A DNA stretch of 10,212 nt, taken from the NCBI GenBank assembly GCA_002747015.1, contig NVXI01000018.1, positions 1-10,212 of the forward strand, written 5' to 3'. This DNA comes from Zetaproteobacteria bacterium (GTDB lineage Bacteria; Pseudomonadota; Alphaproteobacteria; Micavibrionales; Micavibrionaceae). A program made the position numbers and the translations under genes. Below are positions 1 through 5,985 of this stretch, piece after piece (position 1 is the stretch's first letter; each line of letters starts with the position of its first letter). The notes below the pieces were generated by a model. The model was not told where the DNA came from. It saw only the letters and a list, made by a program, of their open reading frames with translations, and did not search any database.

Positions 1-687
1 GTCAATGCCGGAACGACGGTTCATGATGCCTCGTCTATCATTCGTCTTGATGGCTATCAAGCTCTCAGCACTGGTCAGGAAACCCTTTATAGCGAAACCG
101 CAGGAACTTGGGAAACCATCACCGTGAAACTATCTGATTACAATGCTATTGGATCACAAATCGATAACCTTGTGTTTGTGAATGACGACGACGATGACCA
201 AACCGGTGATGCGTTGTTCCGTGATATCAAAGTGTTTGAAAATGGTACATCAGGCGCAGATACGCTAAATGGTTCTGCCTTTAATGAAACATTATTTGGG
301 CATGAAGGTGATGATATTCTCTATGGTAACGATGGTGATGATGTTCTTTATGGTGGTGCAGGCATTGATAGTTTGTCTGGAGGAGGAGGCGCAGATATTT
401 TCATGTTCGAGGCAGATACTGCATTTTCAAATGTTGATGCGGTAACAGATTTTGATGCATCTGAAAATGATGTTATTAATCTCTCTGATGTTCTCATTGG
501 CTATGATGAGGTCAGCAATGCGATTAGTGACTTTGTGCAAATCACAGATGATGGCACGCATTCTACTCTTGCTGTTGATGCGGATGGCGGCGGCAATAAC
601 TTCGTAACCATAGCAACTCTTTATGGCGTTATTGGCCTTACCGATGAGGATGCACTGGAAACATCAGGTAATTTGATTGCGGCTTAG
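1..687 (+). CDS. RTX calcium-binding secreted protein, C-terminal fragment (5' end outside window)
   Basis: The frame is open from base 1 without a stop, so this is the last 228 codons of a longer gene. Residues 1-80 look like a beta-rich, jelly-roll or carbohydrate-binding-like domain ending in an aspartate run (NDDDDDQTGDALFRDIKVF); that identity is inferred. Residues 100-135 carry four tandem RTX nonapeptides (GHEGDDILY, GNDGDDVLY, GGAGIDSLS, GGGGADIFM), which in this family form a calcium-bound parallel beta-roll after export. The segment GADIFMFEADTAF followed by VDAVTDFDASENDVINLSDVL matches the usual type I secretion C-terminal region, and the protein ends in a short hydrophobic tail (NLIAA). 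Export would be through an ABC transporter, membrane-fusion protein and TolC-like channel, none of which lies in the window. The enzymatic or adhesive role sits in the missing N-terminal part and cannot be stated. Confidence 0.9.
   Translation, partial: VNAGTTVHDASSIIRLDGYQALSTGQETLYSETAGTWETITVKLSDYNAIGSQIDNLVFVNDDDDDQTGDALFRDIKVFENGTSGADTLNGSAFNETLFGHEGDDILYGNDGDDVLYGGAGIDSLSGGGGADIFMFEADTAFSNVDAVTDFDASENDVINLSDVLIGYDEVSNAISDFVQITDDGTHSTLAVDADGGGNNFVTIATLYGVIGLTDEDALETSGNLIAA
298..405 (+). repeat. Four tandem RTX nonapeptide repeats (27-bp units)
   Basis: Four consecutive 27-bp units encode G-x-x-G-x-D-x-L/I/F-x nonapeptides. The first two fit the calcium-binding consensus best (GDD core); the third (GAGID) and fourth (GGGAD) are slightly diverged. 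A weaker half-unit (SGADTLNGS) precedes them. Confidence 0.9.
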
Positions 688-777
688 AGTTGTTGAAGCA
701 TTTTAAAAAAGATTGCGATTAGTTTTCGTAATTGATATTGTTAGATATTATATATTGCTACAATAAAATCTTATTAG

Positions 778-1029
778 CGAGGATTTATTAAGAGTCGTGT
801 GCAATCTGGGGATTATCACAATGAAAGCGAGTATATTCGTGATTTAGTGAGGAAGGATCGTGAAAAATTGTCCGATGACCAAAAGCTTCTTAATCTATTG
901 AGACAATCAGAACAAAGTGGTGTAAATAGTAGCACTCTACCTGATCAAGCAATCTGCGATAAATATATTCTCACTGCTCAGTTTTGGACTATAGCGATAG
1001 CAGGTTTCACTTATCATGCCATTTATTGA
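778..1029 (+). pseudogene. Decayed ParD-type antitoxin, N-terminus lost, possible toxin remnant at 3' end
   Basis: The frame opens after a TAG at 775-777; the only plausible start in it is GTG 799. The segment RVQSGDYHNESEYIRDLVRKD aligns without gaps to residues 19-39 of the intact ParD encoded at 1093-1335 (RIDAGQYNNASEYVRDLIRKD). The counterpart of ParD residues 1-16, which forms the DNA-binding beta strand and first helix, is missing although a GAGG ribosome-binding-like sequence remains at 779-782. The middle (LLRQSEQSGVNSS) still resembles an antitoxin tail. It then runs into KYILTAQ and GFTYHAIY, which look like the start and a late segment of a ParE/RelE toxin joined by an internal deletion; this last reading is inference. 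Without the ribbon-helix-helix strand it should not bind DNA. It is best seen as a relic of a second toxin-antitoxin pair. Confidence 0.6.
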
Positions 1030-1054
1030 CAATTGTTGCCATAATTGTTATCAT
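1026..1054 (+). promoter_or_regulatory. Sigma-70-type promoter of parDE
   Basis: A perfect TTGACA (1026-1031) is followed by a 17-bp spacer and TATCAT (1049-1054, 5 of 6 to consensus). It lies about 40 bp upstream of the parD start codon. This is the strongest promoter match in the window. Confidence 0.75.
1029..1048. promoter_or_regulatory. Probable ParD operator (inverted repeat in promoter spacer)
   Basis: ACAATT (1029-1034) and AATTGT (1043-1048) are perfect inverted half-sites separated by 8 bp. They fill the space between the -35 and -10 elements. ParD-family ribbon-helix-helix proteins typically repress their own promoter, so bound dimers here would block RNA polymerase. The assignment rests on position and symmetry. 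Confidence 0.55.
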
Positions 1055-1092
1055 TGGAACACTGTATTTTAACTCTTAACGAGGTATAAGCC

Positions 1093-1335
1093 ATGACATC
1101 TATGAATGTATCATTGCCTGATCAAATGAAAAGCTGGGTCGAAGGTAGAATTGACGCTGGACAATATAACAATGCCAGTGAATATGTTCGAGATTTAATC
1201 CGTAAAGATCAAGTTGAAACAGATAAAACGCTAGCATTTAGAGCGGCTATAGAAATAGGCAGGAATAGTGGTATTGACAACCGTTCTACAGAGGAAATTT
1301 TTACAGAAGCCAAAGTGAAAGCTAAAAATCAGTAA
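1093..1335 (+). CDS. parD: ParD-family ribbon-helix-helix antitoxin
   Basis: This 80-residue protein is the antitoxin of a type II toxin-antitoxin pair: it should bind and neutralise the toxin encoded immediately downstream and repress their shared promoter. Residues 4-10 (MNVSLPD) form the expected beta strand that contacts DNA as a dimer. Residues 11-23 and 27-40 (NASEYVRDLIRKDQ, a hallmark of the ParD/CC2985 group) form the two helices. The charged, probably flexible C-terminal half (about 41-80) would wrap around the toxin. The ATG at 1093 has a GAGG 8 bp upstream at 1081-1084; ATG 1102 (Met4) is a less likely alternative. The stop codon overlaps the toxin start by one base (TAATG), a sign of translational coupling. 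A degenerate paralogue lies directly upstream. Confidence 0.9.
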   Translation: MTSMNVSLPDQMKSWVEGRIDAGQYNNASEYVRDLIRKDQVETDKTLAFRAAIEIGRNSGIDNRSTEEIFTEAKVKAKNQ

Positions 1336-1631
1336 TGAAAAATATAAAATTATCTAGGCAATCTTCTCGTGATATTGAAGAGATTTATCTATATGGGCTT
1401 ATAAATTTTGGTGAAGAACAAGCTGATCTTTATGCTTCCAGAATGAAGGACTTTCTTGAAATTATGCGTTCAAATCCAGAAATTGGGCGTTTAGATACAA
1501 GAGTGAATCCTGCAATTCGGCGTTTTGATTTTGAAAGCCACGTCATATTTTACGACATAAGCGATAAAGATCTTCTAATTGTTAGGATATTGCACGGTAG
1601 TATGGATTTTGTGAATCATTTGTCTTTATAG
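1335..1631 (+). CDS. parE: ParE/RelE-superfamily toxin
   Basis: This 98-residue protein is the toxin partner of the upstream antitoxin. Length and layout fit the ParE family: N-terminal basic strand (KNIKLSRQSSRDI), two helices (about residues 11-46), a NPEIGR turn near 47-52, and a C-terminal sheet with RRFDFESHVIFYDI and LLIVRILHGSMD, the conserved ParE ending. ParE toxins studied to date mainly poison DNA gyrase, but the superfamily also holds ribosome-dependent RNases and the target cannot be read from sequence. No good Shine-Dalgarno precedes the ATG, and the TAATG overlap implies that its translation depends on the antitoxin reading frame. The frame is intact, so the module may be active. 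It converges on the minus-strand operon ending at 1741. Confidence 0.9.
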   Translation: MKNIKLSRQSSRDIEEIYLYGLINFGEEQADLYASRMKDFLEIMRSNPEIGRLDTRVNPAIRRFDFESHVIFYDISDKDLLIVRILHGSMDFVNHLSL

Positions 1632-1636
1632 CTATA

Positions 1637-1692
1637 GATAATCACATCAATTACCATAATGATTATTATCACACAAGTATATTAGGAATAAA
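1637..1692 (+). repeat. Degenerate intergenic direct repeat, copy A
   Basis: The core 1665-1692 (ATTATCACAC, 10 variable bases, GGAATAAA) matches 4461-4488 at 24 of 28 positions by my hand count. Upstream both copies share a second TATCAC/AATCAC box and an AATT(A/T)CCATA block (1649-1660 here), with small gaps. It lies between the convergent parE and GDYXXLXY genes. Function is unknown. Confidence 0.5.
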
Positions 1693-1740
1693 ACCCTTTG
1701 AATTGGAGTACCTTATCTTATACTAATTACCTCCTGATGA

Positions 1741-2238
1741 TCAGAATGTCTCTGAGCTAACAATTATCTCTTTTTTGTTTTCATCAGCCAAGCCCACTAG
1801 AAGATGTTTGCCATTACTATCAAATTTGAAGACCCCATATTTAGCATCCTCATAATATTCAGCATGACCTTCCTGAAATAAGAAAGAATTAGGAACTATG
1901 TGAACGCCGCGCTTGTTATGAAAGTGCAGAAGTTTTTCTTGGTCTTTAAGTTGTTCACCATTATGAAGTCGAATAAATTGCGCTACGTTATTTTCATCAG
2001 GCTGTATAACCATATATCCTCGTTTGGGTAAAGTTTTCCATTGCTCTCGAGGAACAGCACGCGCTATAGCATAACGCAAACGCATATAATCCCCTTGCAT
2101 AAGAGAGCGAGGGTCAACAGGAGCAAGCTCAAGCAAGACTATTTCACCGTGATCCTTAATTAGCTGCTTTTCGTAGATACCGTAATTCAATACCCCAAAA
2201 ACACAAACGGATAAGGCAATCATTATATAAGATCTCAT
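1741..2238 (-). CDS. GDYXXLXY domain protein, membrane-anchored
   Basis: This 165-residue protein has one hydrophobic N-terminal segment (about residues 4-20), which acts as signal anchor or signal peptide, so the rest should lie on the periplasmic side. The family signature GDYMRLRY is at residues 49-56, preceded by the usual LELAPVDPRSLMQ. The family (GDYXXLXY, PF14345) has no established biochemical function. A second conserved-looking patch is RGVHIVPNSFLFQEGHAEYYEDAKYGVFKF (about 110-140, given here only as a motif range with key residues F122, E124 and Y135). The ATG overlaps the stop of the DUF4401 gene by four bases (ATGA), and a run of six G lies just upstream on the coding strand, so translation is probably coupled. 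It is the last gene of the three-gene operon, matching the gene order known for these families. Confidence 0.88.
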   Translation of the reverse strand: MRSYIMIALSVCVFGVLNYGIYEKQLIKDHGEIVLLELAPVDPRSLMQGDYMRLRYAIARAVPREQWKTLPKRGYMVIQPDENNVAQFIRLHNGEQLKDQEKLLHFHNKRGVHIVPNSFLFQEGHAEYYEDAKYGVFKFDSNGKHLLVGLADENKKEIIVSSETF

Positions 2239-3335
2239 GCGTTGCCCCCCTTATCCCAACCTTTAAAACCTATATAGAAACGTCCCACCAGTAGAGTTAT
2301 ACCACTTCCAACTAAAACGCCTGATTTTTCCATCAATGAAATATCAAGGTTATAATAATAAAAAAACAAAAACACAGGAACTAATAGAGCGCCCATAGTT
2401 ACCATGATTTTTTCATGTTTTGCATACCCTAAAACCATCAAGATAATCGAGAGTATAATGCCTGGAGCAGATATAACGCCCATTAGCACAGCACCCAAAC
2501 AAGCTAACCTAGATGTCTCTGTATTAATCTTTCTAACACCGCCAACAAACCAGATTATGGAAGCCACTAAACTACCAGTAAACAACAGGGAAACAAAAAT
2601 GGGGTTAATATACTCTTCGTGCCGCCAATAGCCAAACTTAGTATATGACGCCAGAAACAAGGCACTTGTACAAAGCGAAAACAAAATTCCATATGTCATC
2701 GGAATGTAATCTCTCTTGATTTTTACGTTTGTAATCAAGACAGCTGCTCCTAATATTTGAAGCAGTATAAACCCATTAAACAATAGCTCCCTTGAGCCTG
2801 CAAATTCTCTGTCCCATAGCACATTTACAAGAATTGAAAAAAGTACTGCAAATGTTGAGAGGAAACGGTCTACAGACATACGATAAATATGATATGTCGC
2901 AGCTGTAATAACCAAAAGTGCAATCGTAGCCCCCCAACCCGAACCAAGAATTTCAGCCATTCCAAAGGTAAATAGAGTTTTACCAGTTGCCATGAGCGCA
3001 AAAGAAGATTGCATGTAGAAACTACCTTTAATCGTGTGCCCACCACCACCTAGTTTTTGCAATCCAATAGCCAGCGCAATAAGTACCAGCCCCGCTATAA
3101 CAAAACCTTCCTCTTCCCTTATTTCCATACCGATGGCAATAAAGCCGATAAAGCACAAGGACGCAATAAACGCACCAACACCGACTAATGCTCGAAGGTA
3201 AAGGGGAAGCTCTTTGTCTTGCTGCTGTTCAATGATAAATCTATTAATGTCTTCATCGCCATCATTTATAAACCCTTTTTTTGAGAGCTTATTCAGCAGA
3301 TCAGATGCCTTGTATTGTGACATATATTTAGACAT
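2235..3335 (-). CDS. DUF4401 polytopic membrane protein
   Basis: This is an integral inner-membrane protein of about 366 residues with some 10 to 11 hydrophobic segments, from LYLRALVGVGAFIASLCF near the N-terminus to SGVLVGSGITLLVGRFYIGF at the C-terminal end. A roughly 45-residue soluble N-terminal helix region precedes them (KASDLLNKLSKKGFINDGDE). I assign it to DUF4401 from its topology, length and position between DUF2157 and GDYXXLXY genes; biochemical function is unknown for the family. I chose ATG 3335 as start because GAGG lies 6 bp upstream of it. A TTG at 3347 would add MRWI but would leave that Shine-Dalgarno inside the gene. With ATG 3335 the gene overlaps the DUF2157 stop by 8 bases; it overlaps the next gene by 4. 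Confidence 0.8.
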   Translation of the reverse strand: MSKYMSQYKASDLLNKLSKKGFINDGDEDINRFIIEQQQDKELPLYLRALVGVGAFIASLCFIGFIAIGMEIREEEGFVIAGLVLIALAIGLQKLGGGGHTIKGSFYMQSSFALMATGKTLFTFGMAEILGSGWGATIALLVITAATYHIYRMSVDRFLSTFAVLFSILVNVLWDREFAGSRELLFNGFILLQILGAAVLITNVKIKRDYIPMTYGILFSLCTSALFLASYTKFGYWRHEEYINPIFVSLLFTGSLVASIIWFVGGVRKINTETSRLACLGAVLMGVISAPGIILSIILMVLGYAKHEKIMVTMGALLVPVFLFFYYYNLDISLMEKSGVLVGSGITLLVGRFYIGFKGWDKGGNA

Positions 3336-4347
3336 GATCCACCTCAAGAGCTTCCATTATTTTACGAAGATAAATGACAGCGAACGTGAATACACACAAT
3401 GTCATAAGCCCCATCAGCAAGAACATAAAAAACAGAATATCATCAAGCATTTCTGCAAGAATTTTCAAGCCCAAAGCTTCCACAATGATGCAAACAGAAA
3501 GCGTTATGGCAGCCAAAGACCACATGTCTTTCACTTTATATCTGTAGAAGGCGTACATAAGGCAATGCCCAACAAAACCAATAAATGCTGCAGTAGAAAT
3601 CGAAATTGTTGCTCTGCTTGGCTCAACAACGAAAATAACGACAGGGATAAGCATAGGTAGAAGAGCAACAATGGTAAGTAGAACCCGTATCCATCTAGGT
3701 TGGATCCATTCCTTATCTTTATCCGTAGAAAAATATTCCCTCAGACCTAATGCTATCCCATTAAATACAATAAGAAAAACAAAGATCATGCCTTCCATGT
3801 CACGTTCAGGCAGAGCAGCTTGTTGCCACCATAAAATAAGAAATGTATTCGTTACTGCTAGCCAGAAGATCCATTGAGGTGCAAAATTAGAGATAATAGT
3901 CCAACCGAGTATGAGTAACGACCACATCATAAAAAGTTGATATGCATCTGCACCTGTCTGATATATCTGCCCAAAAACAGCCATGAACACACCTGTTAAA
4001 ACACTGGCAGATAGCAGTAAGACTTGCCCACTTATGCGATTAAGTGAATAGAAATAAGCACAAATTAAGCACCCAACCATACCAACCTGAATAGAAGATA
4101 GTTTTACAAATGGAGTGATCTTAGCCCAATTGAATGCAAAGAAATATACAACTCCACAAAGAACTAACGTAGCGCCGATTGTAAGCAAAAGTCTTGATAT
4201 CCAAAGACCCCATTTATCGGCTGGGTATAATGTATCTAGCGCATATTCTTTTGCTTTATGAGTAATTTTTCCATGCGCATAAAGCTCTTCAACGAGTCTA
4301 CGATTAGCAGGTATTTTGTTTAATATAGATGAACAATTTGGTTCCAA
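3328..4347 (-). CDS. DUF2157 polytopic membrane protein
   Basis: This protein of 339 residues heads the operon. A soluble N-terminal segment (about 1-45, with RRLVEELYAHGKITHKAKEY, helical) is the DUF2157 entry region. About nine or ten hydrophobic spans follow, for example SRLLLTIGATLVLCGVVYFF (51-70), and the last is roughly 305-327. The segment FGQIYQTGADAYQLFMMW (125-142) is characteristic of this family. Function is unknown; with its two partners it probably forms a membrane complex, which is inference from the constant gene order. The start appears to be TTG at 4347, because no ATG or GTG precedes the conserved N-terminal helix and AAAAGG lies about 8 bp upstream. No clear promoter was found, but the 100 bp upstream are very AT-rich. 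Confidence 0.83.
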   Translation of the reverse strand: MEPNCSSILNKIPANRRLVEELYAHGKITHKAKEYALDTLYPADKWGLWISRLLLTIGATLVLCGVVYFFAFNWAKITPFVKLSSIQVGMVGCLICAYFYSLNRISGQVLLLSASVLTGVFMAVFGQIYQTGADAYQLFMMWSLLILGWTIISNFAPQWIFWLAVTNTFLILWWQQAALPERDMEGMIFVFLIVFNGIALGLREYFSTDKDKEWIQPRWIRVLLTIVALLPMLIPVVIFVVEPSRATISISTAAFIGFVGHCLMYAFYRYKVKDMWSLAAITLSVCIIVEALGLKILAEMLDDILFFMFLLMGLMTLCVFTFAVIYLRKIMEALEVDHV

Positions 4348-4430
4348 AATGATGCCTTTTAGCTTTTATATCCGTATATTTAGCATATTTACTATCTAAA
4401 AGGTGTGAAATTTTATTTTCCACAATCGAG

Positions 4431-4488
4431 GTTATCACTCTCTAATTTCCATATGGCTATATTATCACACATATAAATTGGGAATAAA
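4431..4488 (+). repeat. Degenerate intergenic direct repeat, copy B
   Basis: This is the partner of the repeat at 1637-1692, in the same orientation. The core 4461-4488 has the same ATTATCACAC and GGAATAAA ends. An upstream GTTATCAC (4431-4438) and AATTTCCATA block (4444-4453) correspond to the same elements in copy A. It lies upstream of the DUF2157 gene and downstream of the response regulator gene. Confidence 0.5.
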
Positions 4489-4539
4489 TTCTTATTTATT
4501 TGATCGCCCTATTCTAGTTTTTGGGGTAGAAATACAATT

Positions 4540-4588
4540 TATGGATAATATAGATTATGGAAACTAATGGGTTATATATTTATCCATA
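4540..4588. other. AT-rich inverted repeat downstream of the response regulator gene
   Basis: TATGGATAA (4540-4548) and its exact reverse complement TTATCCATA (4580-4588) are separated by 31 bp, with partial AT pairing continuing inward. It begins 27 bases past the stop of the minus-strand gene ending at 4616. It lacks the GC-rich stem and T-run of a rho-independent terminator, so a termination role is doubtful. Confidence 0.35.
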
Positions 4589-4615
4589 GACTAAACGCAG
4601 TATAGCTCAATTAAC

Positions 4616-4984
4616 CTAACAAACAAGTTTTCGAACACATTCCACTAACTTATCTCTGTCAAAAGGCTTAGCCATATAATATTTCGCGCCCAACGCCATA
4701 CACGTAGAGACATTATGGGCATTAGCATCTGCACTCAGCATGATTACGGGTATATTCTTGGTACGAACTTGTGACTTAAGTTGACCCAGAAATTCTATAC
4801 CATCCATTTCTGGCATTATTGTATCTAGAATGATTAGGTCAGGTAAACTGTACCTGATTGCATCAAACCCGCCAGATCCAGAGTTTTCAGTTACAACCGA
4901 AAAACCACCTTTTTCTAACATAGGTTGGATAGTAGATAGAAGCACTTCATCATCATCTATAACCAAAACTGTCTTTTTAGCCAC
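4616..4984 (-). CDS. Single-domain (CheY-like) response regulator
   Basis: This 122-residue receiver domain has no output domain. The residues needed for phosphorylation are all visible: acidic cluster D10-D11-D12 (VLVIDDDEV), phospho-acceptor D54 (LIILDTIMPEMDG), switch residue S84 (VIMLSAD) and K106 (YYMAKPFD). It therefore should accept phosphate from a histidine kinase or phosphotransfer protein and act by protein-protein contact, as CheY-, DivK- or SpdR-like stand-alone receivers do. No kinase or chemotaxis gene is nearby, so the partner is unknown. The start is GTG at 4984 with AGGGG (4992-4996) 7 bases upstream. It is transcribed alone; an inverted repeat sits over its likely promoter. 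Confidence 0.92.
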   Translation of the reverse strand: MAKKTVLVIDDDEVLLSTIQPMLEKGGFSVVTENSGSGGFDAIRYSLPDLIILDTIMPEMDGIEFLGQLKSQVRTKNIPVIMLSADANAHNVSTCMALGAKYYMAKPFDRDKLVECVRKLVC

Positions 4985-5000
4985 CTAAACACCCCTATAA

Positions 5001-5025
5001 ATTGTAATCGTAATTAGATTGCAAT
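5001..5025. promoter_or_regulatory. Inverted repeat (possible operator) upstream of the response regulator
   Basis: ATTGTAATC (5001-5009) and GATTGCAAT (5017-5025) are complementary at 8 of 9 positions around a 7-bp centre. The repeat overlaps the candidate -10 box and spacer of the minus-strand promoter, where a repressor or activator could act. The binding protein is unknown. Confidence 0.4.
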
Positions 5026-5034
5026 TGTAACCAA
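5007..5034 (-). promoter_or_regulatory. Candidate promoter of the response regulator gene
   Basis: Read on the minus strand, TTGGTT (5034-5029), a 16-bp spacer and TACGAT (5012-5007) make a moderate sigma-70 match. It would give a leader of roughly 15 nt with the AGGGG ribosome-binding site close to the 5' end. Position supports it more than sequence quality. Confidence 0.35.
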
Positions 5035-5154
5035 GAAAATATAACCAGCATAGATTAAATTAGTGAATGATTTAATATGTACACAGAATATTGGAATATG
5101 CTTGTGAGAATCAAAAAATATTATGTTATCGTGGAAATTGTAACCCCTCCAATG

Positions 5155-5172
5155 GGTAGTGTCGCAAAGTTT
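5155..5172 (+). repeat. Left terminal inverted repeat of the IS6-family element
   Basis: The inner 12 bases, GTCGCAAAGTTT (5161-5172), match the right end at 11 of 12 positions. The outer bases GGTAGT correspond to GATAGT at the other end if a 2-bp gap is allowed. Confidence 0.7.
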
Positions 5173-5209
5173 AAACCTTTAATCATATTTTAGAGATTAG
5201 GATCTATTT

Positions 5210-5230
5210 TTCCTGTTTTTATAACAGGAA
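5210..5230 (+). promoter_or_regulatory. Hairpin masking the transposase ribosome-binding site
   Basis: TTCCTGTT (5210-5217) pairs perfectly with AACAGGAA (5223-5230) across a 5-base loop. The AGGA Shine-Dalgarno of the transposase (5226-5229, 7 bases before the ATG) lies in the 3' arm, so a transcript carrying both arms would be poorly translated. Several insertion sequences use such stems to block translation of read-through transcripts from outside promoters. Confidence 0.55.
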
Positions 5231-5236
5231 CATTCC

Positions 5237-5935
5237 ATGATTTCATTTTCTGGCCGCCATTATCCCCAATTCATCATATTGCAATGCGTTCGCTGGTACG
5301 TTTCATATGCCTTGAGTTATCGTAATATCGAAGAAATGATGCAAGAGCGTGGTTTTGATATAGATCATGCTACTTTGAACCGTTGGGTGCTGCACTATGC
5401 GCCGCTGTTAGAAGAAAAATCCAGAAAGTATAAACGTCCAGTTCATAGAAGTTGGCGAATGGATGAAACCTACATTAAGATTAAAGGTAAATGGAGGTAT
5501 CTGTACCGAGCGGTCGATAAGTACGGCAAAACAGTTGAATTTATGGTTTCAAAAAAGCGGGATGGAGCGGCAGCTAAAGCCTTCTTTCGTAAAGAATTCA
5601 GTCATAATCGTATGCCATATCGCATAAATATAGATAAGAGTGGAGCCAATAAAGCCGCTTTAAATCATTTCAATAAGCCCGGTTTTATTACCGGGAAGAG
5701 GAAGTTCGTAATCAGTCAAGCCAAGTATCTCAACAACATTGTTGAACAGGATCATAGGAATATTAAGCGGATTACAAGACCCATGGGGTGTTTCAGGAAA
5801 ATACACACCGCAGCCAGAACCATCGCGGGAATAGAACTTCTGAACATGATATACAAAAACCAACTAGAATTTATCAAATACACCGATCAAAAACTTACAC
5901 CGGCAGAGCAATTTTATCGTCTGGCAACCATCTAA
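5237..5935 (+). CDS. IS6-family DDE transposase
   Basis: This 232-residue transposase is full length for IS6 (IS26 is 234). It should bind the terminal repeats and catalyse replicative, cointegrate-forming transposition. The N-terminus (SFSGRHYPQ, then YVSYALSYRNIEEMMQERG) is the helix-turn-helix region shared by IS6 relatives. The catalytic triad is present: D76 in WRMDETYIKIKGKWRYLYRAVD, D133 in INIDKSGAN and E170 in NNIVEQDHR, with the accompanying K177 seven residues after the glutamate. (For length, the first motif is residues 73-94.) The start ATG follows AGGA by 7 bases. No frameshift or stop interrupts the gene, so the protein may be active even though the element's ends look imperfect. 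Wording of the motifs resembles IS6100-like, alphaproteobacterial copies most. Confidence 0.95.
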   Translation: MISFSGRHYPQFIILQCVRWYVSYALSYRNIEEMMQERGFDIDHATLNRWVLHYAPLLEEKSRKYKRPVHRSWRMDETYIKIKGKWRYLYRAVDKYGKTVEFMVSKKRDGAAAKAFFRKEFSHNRMPYRINIDKSGANKAALNHFNKPGFITGKRKFVISQAKYLNNIVEQDHRNIKRITRPMGCFRKIHTAARTIAGIELLNMIYKNQLEFIKYTDQKLTPAEQFYRLATI

Positions 5936-5969
5936 AAATTGCTTGATGCTGACCTTTTCAAACTAGAAA

Positions 5970-5985
5970 AAACTTTACGACTATC
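5970..5985 (-). repeat. Right terminal inverted repeat of the IS6-family element
   Basis: Read on the minus strand it is GATAGTCGTAAAGTTT. It has a C-to-T change in the core and is two bases shorter than the left repeat, so it may be a weakened end. Confidence 0.6.

Larger units (their letters stand above)
5155..5985 (+). mobile_element. IS6-family insertion sequence
   Basis: The element is about 830 bp, normal for IS6 (roughly 0.8 kb with one transposase gene). The left end reads GGTAGTGTCGCAAAGTTT, matching the IS6-type terminal repeat with its conserved GCAAAGTTT. The right end is the reverse complement of 5970-5985, GATAGTCGTAAAGTTT. The two ends differ by a 2-bp gap and substitutions. 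I see no 8-bp target duplication: the bases before 5155 (CCTCCAAT or nearby) do not match those after 5985 (AGAAATAA). That suggests an old copy, later rearrangement, or insertion by recombination. It sits between the divergent response regulator and TpsB genes without breaking either. Confidence 0.8.

Noticed and set aside
298..405. Short tandem repeat as a possible CRISPR-like or regulatory array
   Set aside because: The 27-bp periodicity is fully explained by the coding of RTX nonapeptides in frame.
1731..1745. CTGATGATCAG palindrome just past the GDYXXLXY stop codon as a terminator hairpin
   Set aside because: The arms are five bases with a one-base centre, which cannot form a stable RNA hairpin, and no T-run follows.
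2404..3877. Plus-strand open frames at 2404-2631, 3214-3660 and 3671-3877
   Set aside because: They are antisense to well-supported DUF4401 and DUF2157 coding sequence, show no recognisable domain, and have low-complexity composition typical of the complement of membrane-protein genes.
4540..4588. Rho-independent terminator for the response regulator gene
   Set aside because: The stem is AT-rich with a 31-base loop and no T-run follows it on the minus strand, so I list it only as an inverted repeat.
5660..5863. Minus-strand frame inside the transposase gene
   Set aside because: It lies wholly antisense to the conserved catalytic region of the IS6 transposase and has no family resemblance.
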